Positions 6,830 through 12,482 of a DNA stretch of 18,689 bases are shown here, in pieces. Below the pieces are notes generated by a model that saw only the letters and a program-made list of their open reading frames with translations, was not told where the DNA came from and ran no database searches. Both the position numbers and the translations under genes were made by a program. How positions within the stretch are numbered: the stretch's first letter is position 1; each line of letters begins with the position of its first letter. Source of the stretch: Candidatus Woesebacteria bacterium UBA5073 (GTDB taxonomy: Bacteria; Patescibacteriota; Microgenomatia; UBA8517); assembly GCA_002415845.1 (NCBI GenBank), contig DIAR01000006.1, forward strand, positions 507 through 19,195. Direction: 5' to 3'.

Positions 6830-7327
6830 TTAATAATTCCGTAAATAAATCTTGGTTGAAATGGTTACTTTTGCCCCTTCGGCCCCTGTGGTATTAATGT
6901 CCGTCCCGGTCAGATTTATCGTAATTGAGGAAGGACCGGTAGTTGAAGTTTCGCAGACAAAGCTGCAGGGATTAATGGCAACATTTTGATTAGTCAGACG
7001 TATCGGACGACTCGCCGATCCCGAAGCAACAAACATATCAGTACCGGTTCCCGAGCAGAAAAAAACATTTGTGTTCCCCAAAGAATCCAGATAGGTAATC
7101 TTATCAGTTGTTAAACCACAGGAGACAATTGAGTCGGCATTTCTTAAATGCCGTTCAATCGTTCCAATGGTATAATCCAGCGTATCCCTTACCTTAACCG
7201 TAGCATCGCTTTTCCTGGCTCCCCGAAGAGTCAGAAAAATAGCTCTAAAAGATAACACGGCAACGATGGAAAAAATAGTTAAAACAACTAAAATCTCAAT
7301 TAAGCTAAAACCGTTATTCTTTTTCAT
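6830..7327 (-). CDS. PilW/GspJ-like minor pilin
   Basis: A 165-residue prepilin. The signal is MKKNNG|FSLIEILVVLTIFSIV, a class III leader with Gly(-1), Phe(+1) and Glu(+5), cut by PilD. The helix is followed by RAIFLTLRGARKSDATVKVRDTLDYTIGTIERHLRNADSIV, resembling GspJ/PilW proteins, which carry an amphipathic helix with an R-D/x-L-...-I-x-R-x-L-R pattern at this point. The outer domain is beta-rich, with four cysteines at spacings suggesting two disulfides. The gene overlaps its upstream neighbour by 4 bp (ATGA), indicating coupling. It is third in an H-I-J-K-like run. Family assignment is moderately firm. Confidence 0.75.
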   Translation of the reverse strand: MKKNNGFSLIEILVVLTIFSIVAVLSFRAIFLTLRGARKSDATVKVRDTLDYTIGTIERHLRNADSIVSCGLTTDKITYLDSLGNTNVFFCSGTGTDMFVASGSASRPIRLTNQNVAINPCSFVCETSTTGPSSITINLTGTDINTTGAEGAKVTISTKIYLRNY

Positions 7328-7782
7328 TTATTCCAATCCGAGAAATATGTAACCGATTCGGCTTTGTGTTCCCCTTGTCCGTCTGTCCAGGAAACAGCCA
7401 CATCGGCAATAATAAAATCGCCGTTCAAAGGATCTCTCGTTAAAGTTAACTGCCTTTTAAAGATAGTATTACTGTTTATATAATCACTATCTCCACAAAG
7501 ACCGGCAGAAGGCCAAGTGGGGGTTAGAGGTGATACTTTAAAACAATAATATCTTGGTATGGTTGAGGTTTTCCCATAAAAAGTTGGCCAGCTGGCATCC
7601 CTCTGGCCTCTTAACCACTCGATTGCTTCCTGACTGTATCTTGAAGCCACGGTTTTATTCCTGGAATAGCTGTTATTCCTGATTGAAGTGGTTGTCAGAA
7701 TAATCATGGCCACAATTATTAAAGTGATAACCGAAATGGCCACTACAACTTCAAAAAGAGACTGGCCTTTATTGTTTTTCAT
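7324..7782 (-). CDS. PilV/GspI-like minor pilin
   Basis: A 152-residue prepilin with the leader MKNNKG|QSLFEVVVAISVITLIIVA: Gly(-1), an uncommon Gln at +1, and Glu at +5. The early mature region, TTTSIRNNSYSRNKTVASRYSQEAIEWLRGQRD (about 30-62), fits GspI/PilV proteins, whose helix continues into A-x-x-x-A-x-x-x-I-E-x-L-R. The C-terminus ends in a beta-strand-rich segment with VSWTDGQGEHKAESVTYFSDW, also PilV-like. It overlaps both neighbours by 4 bp, forming a tightly coupled set with the GspH-like and GspJ-like genes. Presumed role: part of the tip complex that starts pilus assembly. Confidence 0.78.
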   Translation of the reverse strand: MKNNKGQSLFEVVVAISVITLIIVAMIILTTTSIRNNSYSRNKTVASRYSQEAIEWLRGQRDASWPTFYGKTSTIPRYYCFKVSPLTPTWPSAGLCGDSDYINSNTIFKRQLTLTRDPLNGDFIIADVAVSWTDGQGEHKAESVTYFSDWNK

Positions 7783-8276
7783 TTTATCTCGCCTCCTGAG
7801 GTAACCGTAATTGTGACCGTATTGCTCGTATTTACTTGAGAAAGAATAATATTTTGAAAACCGTTAATCGCACTCGCTTCATTGGAAAAGGTTACCCCGG
7901 ATGAGAGAGCCTTAAAAGTAAAACTGGGCATCGGAAAATAACTTGGTGAAGTAGTAATACCGGTCGGATTAAAAACCTCGGCAATAGGAAAAGTTTGTGC
8001 AGGTGAACACACTGCTATTACTGAATATAAATTTTCCGTAAACTCGACCAGATAACCGTCAAGAACGGTACAGCCTTCGGGCTTTTTCCCGGCGATGGCA
8101 TTCTCCTGAGCCAGCCTGATATCAGACCTAAATTGCCTGGCAAAACTTTCTAAAACCTGTTTCCTGGAATAGTCACGAAAATTGGCATAACCGATACTAA
8201 AAACAATACCTAGTATGGTTAAGACAACTAAAAGTTCGATCAAGGTAAAACCCTTTTTGAAGGCATGCTTGGACAT
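7779..8276 (-). CDS. FimT/GspH-like minor pilin
   Basis: A 165-residue prepilin, MSKHAFKKG|FTLIELLVVLTILGIVFSI, with a perfect class III site (Gly-1, Phe+1, Glu+5). The first part of the mature protein, FARQFRSDIRLAQENAIAGKKP (about 39-60), matches the L-x-x-D-L/I-R-x-A-x-x-E-A hallmark of GspH/FimT. The C-terminal TVTITVTSGGEIK corresponds to the terminal beta strand with the I-x-I-x-x-x-G-x-I/V ending of that family. It opens the coupled H-I-J-K-like set and is separated by 21 bp from the pseudopilin gene upstream. FimT homologues bind DNA in natural competence, but nothing visible here decides whether this one does. Confidence 0.8.
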   Translation of the reverse strand: MSKHAFKKGFTLIELLVVLTILGIVFSIGYANFRDYSRKQVLESFARQFRSDIRLAQENAIAGKKPEGCTVLDGYLVEFTENLYSVIAVCSPAQTFPIAEVFNPTGITTSPSYFPMPSFTFKALSSGVTFSNEASAINGFQNIILSQVNTSNTVTITVTSGGEIK

Positions 8277-8297
8277 TAAGATTATTTTACTACAAAC

Positions 8298-8753
8298 TCA
8301 GGGGCTTACGACAACATAATTGCAGGCGACGGTACAACTACAACCGGTCATTTCACCGGAAGACGGTGGGGAAGTGGGGGCTTGTTCAAGTGCAGCACAG
8401 ATTTTATAAGTGGTATTACCTACACCCGCCACATACGAATACTGTTGAGTTGTTAAAGTATCGGTTGGTACTTTGGCAATGTAGATATTGGCGGCAGCAC
8501 AACCGATCGGTGTTCCCGAACCGATTAATTGAGTGGCAGAAGAAAGATTGAAACTGGCAGTTGCGGGATAGACTCCGCAATCGGATTTATATAATTCAAG
8601 GCCTGACCGGAGTGTTTCCAAATCCGATTTTCTTCTGGCATCTCTGGCATTTTCCCTTGCTCCCAAAAGACCAAAAACGGAAATGGAAACCAAAATACCG
8701 ATAATCGTGACGACCACCAGCATCTCAATTAAAGTGAAAGCTTTTTTTTGCAT
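8298..8753 (-). CDS. GspG-like pseudopilin with Ala at the peptidase -1 site
   Basis: A 151-residue prepilin starting MQKKA|FTLIEMLVVVTIIGILVSI. Phe(+1) and Glu(+5) are present, but the residue before the cut is Ala, not the near-invariant Gly. After the helix comes ARENARDARRKSDLETLRSGLELYKSDCGVYP (about 30-61), the RDAxRKSDL module shared with four neighbouring paralogues and with GspG-type pseudopilins. The short outer domain has conserved TYKICAALE near 114-122 and a cysteine-rich end, GCSCTVACNYVVV. The ATG follows the stop of the preceding gene with no gap, so translation is probably by reinitiation. Role: a fibre subunit or tip component; not distinguishable from sequence. Confidence 0.82.
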   Translation of the reverse strand: MQKKAFTLIEMLVVVTIIGILVSISVFGLLGARENARDARRKSDLETLRSGLELYKSDCGVYPATASFNLSSATQLIGSGTPIGCAAANIYIAKVPTDTLTTQQYSYVAGVGNTTYKICAALEQAPTSPPSSGEMTGCSCTVACNYVVVSP

Positions 8754-9251
8754 TTACAATGGACAGGTAAAAGCGGTAGGTTTTCTTGAGTTTTCACCTG
8801 ATCTGCCGTTTGAACAAATAACCCAGAATGGAGTTGCGGTAACTTTCGGATTTTCCAACATAACCGAAAACATATAAATTGTGGCATCGGTTGCTCCGGA
8901 ACCGGAGCCGTTACTGATAAAAGAATAAACATAATTATCTTCATTTTTGGGATCGGTCGGACAATTAGAAGCAGAGGTAATTCCCAGTTTGCTGCATAAA
9001 GTTAACAAACCGTCTCCCGAGAGCATGGTTGTATATGAGGGAAAAAGACCGGAATTATTATTGGCAAAGTTTTCCAAAGAAGTTTGAAATTGTTTTAAGT
9101 CCGATTTTCTTTGGGCGTCCCTGGCTCTTTCCCTGGCTGAATTAAAATTGGCCATAATTAAAGTAGCCAAGACACCGATAATGGAAATGACTACCAGCAG
9201 TTCTATTAAGGTAAAGCCTTTTTTTAATTTAGCAAAATAAAACATCTTCAA
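8754..9251 (-). CDS. GspG-like pseudopilin
   Basis: A 165-residue prepilin, MKMFYFAKLKKG|FTLIELLVVISIIGVLATL, with a canonical site and a somewhat longer basic leader. The module ARERARDAQRKSDLKQFQTSLENF (about 41-64) is the same as in the flanking paralogues. In place of a YYxDYGxYP loop it has ANNNSGLFPS. The globular part contains paired cysteines and a TIYMFSVMLENPK strand that parallels the TYKICAALE/FQLFTHLEN strand of its paralogues, and ends in AFTCPL. It lies 12 bp downstream of the 171-aa paralogue and abuts the next gene. It would be cleaved by the PilD encoded four genes upstream. Confidence 0.83.
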   Translation of the reverse strand: MKMFYFAKLKKGFTLIELLVVISIIGVLATLIMANFNSARERARDAQRKSDLKQFQTSLENFANNNSGLFPSYTTMLSGDGLLTLCSKLGITSASNCPTDPKNEDNYVYSFISNGSGSGATDATIYMFSVMLENPKVTATPFWVICSNGRSGENSRKPTAFTCPL

Positions 9252-9263
9252 TTCATTATAACC

Positions 9264-9779
9264 TTATATTGATTCCTTCGGTCCAGCATTGGTACTCGTC
9301 ACGGCATAATTACAGTTTAATCCGGTTCCACAAACACTCGGCAAATCGGTAGTGGCACAATTTGCATCGACACAATTTTTATCCTGACTGTTTTCCAAAT
9401 GGGTAAACAACTGAAACTTATTCTTGTTGGCCGAAACACGATAATAATAATTTCCGGCCTGTGGGTCTTTTGGTATTTGTCTTAAATAGATTTTTCCCTG
9501 GCTATCCTGAAAACCAATATTGACGTTGCCCCAAGTACAGGAATCTGTTTCGGCCGGACAGCCGTTTATCACTCCCCCGGTACCGGCCGCCGGATACTTA
9601 CCGTAATCCGAATAATACAATTCCAAAGCACTGGCAATCTGTTTTAAGTCCGATTTTCTTTGAGCGTCTCTACTTCTTATCTGTGAAGACCTGAAGCCTC
9701 CGATCCCAATCGTCGCCAGAATGCCTAAAATGGCTATCACCACTAGCAGTTCAATTAAGGTAAAGGCTTTGTTTTTCAT
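9264..9779 (-). CDS. GspG-like pseudopilin with Ala at the peptidase -1 site
   Basis: A 171-residue prepilin, MKNKA|FTLIELLVVIAILGILATI. Glu(+5) is present but -1 is Ala. The RSRDAQRKSDLKQIASALELYYSDYGKYPAA stretch (about 33-63) is the closest in this window to textbook GspG, including the YYxDxGxYP loop. The outer domain has a DPQAGNYYYRVS segment and FQLFTHLEN, and a cysteine-rich C-terminus (NCVDANC...VCGTGLNC, about 134-156) with five cysteines. It overlaps the preceding gene by 4 bp (ATGA). Its DNA around the RDAQRKSDL segment is nearly identical to that of the neighbour at 8754-9251, pointing to recent duplication or gene conversion. Confidence 0.84.
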   Translation of the reverse strand: MKNKAFTLIELLVVIAILGILATIGIGGFRSSQIRSRDAQRKSDLKQIASALELYYSDYGKYPAAGTGGVINGCPAETDSCTWGNVNIGFQDSQGKIYLRQIPKDPQAGNYYYRVSANKNKFQLFTHLENSQDKNCVDANCATTDLPSVCGTGLNCNYAVTSTNAGPKESI

Positions 9780-10354
9780 TTCTTTTGTTTGGCCAATTCA
9801 TTTTCATATTCCTCAATCGATTTATCAAGTGGGGTATTCCCCGACGCCTTACCGAAATTACAAATCCTTAAGCCGCATTTTAAATTTCTGGCCACAATTT
9901 TTACGTCATATTCGGCTTCCGTTTTTCCCTCCAAAGCCGCATAGAGCTGATAGCGGCTGCCTGTGGAAAGATATAAATAGGTTGCTCCTTTTTTGGCATG
10001 AATATCGGCCGGAAGGGCTTTCAGATATTCCGGATATTCCAAATCCATAACATCCCGCAGGGCATCCTGGCCCCACCCGCAGGGAACAAGATTGATAACC
10101 ACACCGGTTAAAGGGTCAAGTTTTGTCTCGGGTCCTTTACAGGCAATAATTTTCCCATCGGCTGAAGATAGAGGAAACTGACCAAAATCCTGGAAGTAGT
10201 TATTTAAAGCCTCATAGATACTGCCGATATCGGATTTCCGCTGTGAGTCACGGGCCCTTCGAAGGCTTACCCGAAAATTAAAAAAGGAAAGAACAAAGAT
10301 ACCAAGAAGAATAACCCCAACAGCCCTAACTTCCGATTTGGTAAATTTTTTCAT
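9776..10354 (-). CDS. Pseudopilin-derived membrane protein without a prepilin peptidase site
   Basis: A 192-residue product when started at MKKFTKSEVRAVG. A start 13 codons upstream (10393) is open, but would add an unrelated hydrophilic tail and overlap the neighbouring gene by 32 bp. The N-terminus imitates a prepilin: FTKSE takes the place of FTLIE, keeping Phe(+1) and Glu(+5), but Lys replaces Gly at -1 and two charged residues interrupt the helix. The helix then runs VGVILLGIFVLSFFNFRVSL, followed by RRARDSQRKSDIGSIYEALNNYFQDFGQFP, clearly the same module as the paralogues. The C-terminus is a charged helix, SIEEYENELAKQKK. Likely outcome: a permanently anchored, uncleaved N-in membrane protein built on a pseudopilin scaffold. 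Confidence 0.75.
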   Translation of the reverse strand: MKKFTKSEVRAVGVILLGIFVLSFFNFRVSLRRARDSQRKSDIGSIYEALNNYFQDFGQFPLSSADGKIIACKGPETKLDPLTGVVINLVPCGWGQDALRDVMDLEYPEYLKALPADIHAKKGATYLYLSTGSRYQLYAALEGKTEAEYDVKIVARNLKCGLRICNFGKASGNTPLDKSIEEYENELAKQKK

Positions 10355-10361
10355 TTTGTCA

Positions 10362-11066
10362 TCAAAATTGGGGCGCTCTTCCGTCTTCCCCAATACACGG
10401 CTGATACTCCGGCGGATTTAAAACACACTTGTTGTAACAACAATCCCCATCCCGACACGAAACGGGGTAGCCCCAGGAATAATTGGGAGAACACTGGTGC
10501 TGACTACTCAGTTGCACACAAACATGATCAACACAACCAAAATAAACAGTTTCGGGAGGTGTTGGTCCGGCTGTCGGTACGGCTGTCGGTCTAGGTGTCG
10601 GTGTAGCCACAGCTATTATCGGCGCGTTGGGTGAGGAAACATAATAATTATATGCACCACCCGGACCAATTTCTTCAATAATGCTGGCATCACCACTGTA
10701 ATCGAGAAGCCCATACAACCGATACCATCCGGCACAGGTTTTTCCTTCGGGTTCATAATAATACGATTCTCCGGTTAAAGGATCACAGGGAATTTTTTGA
10801 AGGTATGGTTGAAGACCGTCTCCAGGATCGCACACCACCATGTCTATTGAAGGATAACAATCGTGGTCTTTCTCATATTCCTCAACCGCCACCTGAATCT
10901 TTTTCATATCCGATTTTCGCTGCGCATCCCGGGCTTTCAGGAGTTGGTTTTTGTAGGCCCAAATACCCAAAACAGCCAAAAGACCAATAATGGCTATGAC
11001 GATCAGAAGTTCTATCAGGGTAAAGCCCCGTCTTAAAAGAGTAGTTTTAGAATTGTTTCTCCCCAT
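10362..11066 (-). CDS. Pseudopilin with Pro/Thr linker and cysteine-rich C-terminal domain
   Basis: A 234-residue protein with leader MGRNNSKTTLLRRG|FTLIELLIVIAIIG and Phe(+1), Glu(+5). The frame stays open up to 11312, but those 82 extra residues lie inside pilD and resemble nothing, so the ATG at 11066 is chosen. The KARDAQRKSDMKKIQVAVEEYEKDHDCYP module (44-72) is followed by a small globular region with four cysteines (C70, C79, C94, C111). Then come a linker TPTPRPTAVPTAGPTPPE (155-172) and a C-terminal domain of about 60 residues with eight cysteines (C178 to C224). No family was recognised for that domain; even cysteine number and position suggest an extracellular disulfide-bonded module, perhaps an adhesin. 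It overlaps the pilD end by 34 bp. Confidence 0.8.
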   Translation of the reverse strand: MGRNNSKTTLLRRGFTLIELLIVIAIIGLLAVLGIWAYKNQLLKARDAQRKSDMKKIQVAVEEYEKDHDCYPSIDMVVCDPGDGLQPYLQKIPCDPLTGESYYYEPEGKTCAGWYRLYGLLDYSGDASIIEEIGPGGAYNYYVSSPNAPIIAVATPTPRPTAVPTAGPTPPETVYFGCVDHVCVQLSSQHQCSPNYSWGYPVSCRDGDCCYNKCVLNPPEYQPCIGEDGRAPQF

Positions 11067-11806
11067 ATTAGCGTTAGATAAAAACCGATAATTAAAAAAG
11101 GCCCAAAGGCTATTTCTTTTCCGAATTTGGCCTTCTTGACTAAAATTAGTATGACGCCTACCAAAGCCCCGGTCAAGAAAGAGACAAAGAGCCAAAGAAG
11201 CGATAGAGGAAAGCCGAAAAACATTCCGCCGAATAAAACAAACTTTACATCCCCAAGTCCCATGCCTTTGCCTTTGGTCACCAGATGAAGAAACAGTAAA
11301 AATAAAGAACAAACAAAACCGGAAAAGAGATTAACAAAAAAGATGTCTTTTGCGATAAGTAAATAAATTAAAACAATGATTAAAAGGGCATAGGAAAGAC
11401 CATCGGGAATAATTCTTTTTTTCAGATCAATAACAAAAATAGCCAAGAGGATAACAAAAATAAAAAGAAGGTAGGGGAGTACCCAAAAACCAATGTTTCC
11501 TTTAATGGAAACAAGAAAACTGTTGGAAAGGTTAATGAATAAAAGATACATAAGAACAAAACCCAAGCCGCAAATAAATTCAACCAAGGGGTATTGGAAA
11601 GATATCTTTTGGTTGCAGGATCTGCACTTTCTTCTTAAAAGAAAAAAAGAAAGCAGGGGAACATTATCAAACCAGGAAATTTTATTTTTACATGAAGGGC
11701 AATATGAACGCCCACTTAGGGTTAAACCTAAAGGAAGACGATAAATTAAAACATTAGCAAAGGAGCCAAAGATAAGACCTAACAAGAATATAAATAAAAC
11801 GACCAC
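11033..11806 (-). CDS. pilD: Prepilin peptidase / N-methyltransferase PilD
   Basis: PilD is the membrane aspartyl protease that removes the prepilin leader and methylates the new N-terminus. The 257-residue product has the N-terminal cytoplasmic methylation domain with two zinc-binding pairs, C36-x2-C39 and C61-x2-C64, preceded by GSFANVLIYRLP (14-25). The aspartates expected for catalysis are D127 in FVIDLKKRIIPD (124-135) and D186 in the GLGDVKF motif (183-189). About seven to eight hydrophobic helices are visible. The start codon is GTG at 11806; an in-frame stop shortly upstream rules out a much longer N-terminus, and no Shine-Dalgarno is seen. It sits directly before its own predicted substrates, the five pseudopilins. 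Confidence 0.95.
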   Translation of the reverse strand: MVVLFIFLLGLIFGSFANVLIYRLPLGLTLSGRSYCPSCKNKISWFDNVPLLSFFLLRRKCRSCNQKISFQYPLVEFICGLGFVLMYLLFINLSNSFLVSIKGNIGFWVLPYLLFIFVILLAIFVIDLKKRIIPDGLSYALLIIVLIYLLIAKDIFFVNLFSGFVCSLFLLFLHLVTKGKGMGLGDVKFVLFGGMFFGFPLSLLWLFVSFLTGALVGVILILVKKAKFGKEIAFGPFLIIGFYLTLIWGETILKLLF

Positions 11807-11811
11807 AATTA

Positions 11812-11840
11812 AGTATTAATTAAATAAATTTTGAAGTCAA
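11812..11840 (-). promoter_or_regulatory. Candidate promoter before pilD and the pseudopilin array
   Basis: In the AT-rich gap between the probable major pilin and pilD, minus strand TTGACT (11840-11835, 5/6) is followed after 17 bp by AATACT (11817-11812, 4/6). The predicted start falls at about the pilD GTG (11806), which would give a leaderless message. The AT-only inverted repeat AATTAA-GTA-TTAATT (11807-11821) overlaps the -10. Such AT-rich DNA makes chance matches likely. Confidence 0.35.
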
Positions 11841-11848
11841 TTAAACTC

Positions 11849-12424
11849 TTACGGGAGACAGGAATAATAGGTATCAGCCGCAGTACCAACACAAACATTA
11901 CCCCTGGCATCTTCCAAATCAGAGGGCAAAGCACCGACAGTGGTGCATCTGGTCTTAGCTTCAGCTTTAAACGACGCTGATTTGGTTAAGAAACAAACAT
12001 AGGTACTGGAACCCGGATCTCCATCATTAAAAATAAAGAGTCCATTATAAGTGGTAGCTGATATTCTATTCGTAAAAGAAGTCTTCAGCTCTCCTGTTCC
12101 CGCCTGAGACAGCTTCGTTAAAATGGCACCAGCCGGAGCTGCGGTGCCATCGGTAGGGGTGGTCGCGGTAACTTCTGTCCATGCCACCGACGTATCAACT
12201 TCATCAGCCCCAACCTGCCAAGGATAAAAACCACCCGTAGCATAATATCTGTCAATGGCACTTATTAATTGTTCCGCATCGGATCTTGAACCCGTATCTT
12301 TTGATCTGTTGATCTGTTCGATCGGATTAATGGCCGAAAGAACGGCAACGGCAAGAATGCCAAGAACGGCAATGACAATCAAAAGTTCTATAAGTGTGAA
12401 GCCTTTATGTAGTTTGGCAGACAT
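11849..12424 (-). CDS. Type IV pilin, probable major pilin (PilA-like)
   Basis: A 191-residue prepilin, MSAKLHKG|FTLIELLIVIAVLGILAVAVLSAINPIEQ, with a perfect class III cleavage site. The region after the helix reads NRSKDTGSRSDAEQLISAIDRYYATGGFYPW (about 38-68). It is related to, but distinct from, the RDAQRKSD module of the downstream paralogues. The outer domain is Thr/Ala/Gly-rich with four cysteines, the last in CLP at the C-terminus. It is called the major pilin because it alone has a near-consensus promoter and a short Shine-Dalgarno-bearing leader, and because it lies between the motor genes and pilD. That rank is inferred from regulation and position, not from the protein itself. Confidence 0.8.
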   Translation of the reverse strand: MSAKLHKGFTLIELLIVIAVLGILAVAVLSAINPIEQINRSKDTGSRSDAEQLISAIDRYYATGGFYPWQVGADEVDTSVAWTEVTATTPTDGTAAPAGAILTKLSQAGTGELKTSFTNRISATTYNGLFIFNDGDPGSSTYVCFLTKSASFKAEAKTRCTTVGALPSDLEDARGNVCVGTAADTYYSCLP

Positions 12425-12442
12425 TTTTATACCTTAGTTAAC

Positions 12443-12470
12443 ATTAAACTATTACCAAATCGCTTGTCAA
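12443..12470 (-). promoter_or_regulatory. Strong candidate promoter of the probable major pilin
   Basis: On the minus strand a perfect -35 TTGACA (12470-12465) and a -10 TTTAAT (12448-12443, 5/6) stand 16 bp apart in the 58-bp pilC-pilin gap. The predicted leader is about 12 nt and contains TAAGGT (12436-12431), a Shine-Dalgarno-like site with AAGG ending 7 nt before the ATG at 12424. Confidence 0.65.
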
Positions 12471-12482
12471 GTCTTCCGACAA

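Noticed and set aside
8740..8753. A8 run at the start of the pseudopilin at 8298-8753 as a slippage-controlled switch
   Set aside because: It simply encodes Gln-Lys-Lys of the leader and the frame is intact; without strain comparison there is no evidence of phase variation.
7324..9779. Pseudopilin tandem as a mobile element or CRISPR-like repeat array
   Set aside because: The repeated blocks lie inside coding frames at gene spacing, with no spacers, inverted termini or transposase; gene duplication explains them.
10355..10393. Upstream start for the uncleavable pseudopilin
   Set aside because: It would overlap the preceding gene by 32 bp and add a hydrophilic tail unlike its paralogues; MKKF at 10354 matches their short leaders.
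11067..11312. 82-residue N-terminal extension of the cysteine-rich pseudopilin
   Set aside because: It lies entirely inside pilD in another frame, resembles no family, and the prepilin leader starts cleanly at the ATG at 11066.
11807..11821. AT-only inverted repeat AATTAA-GTA-TTAATT as a terminator of the major pilin mRNA
   Set aside because: The stem is six A/T pairs with no G/C and no following U tract; too weak for intrinsic termination.
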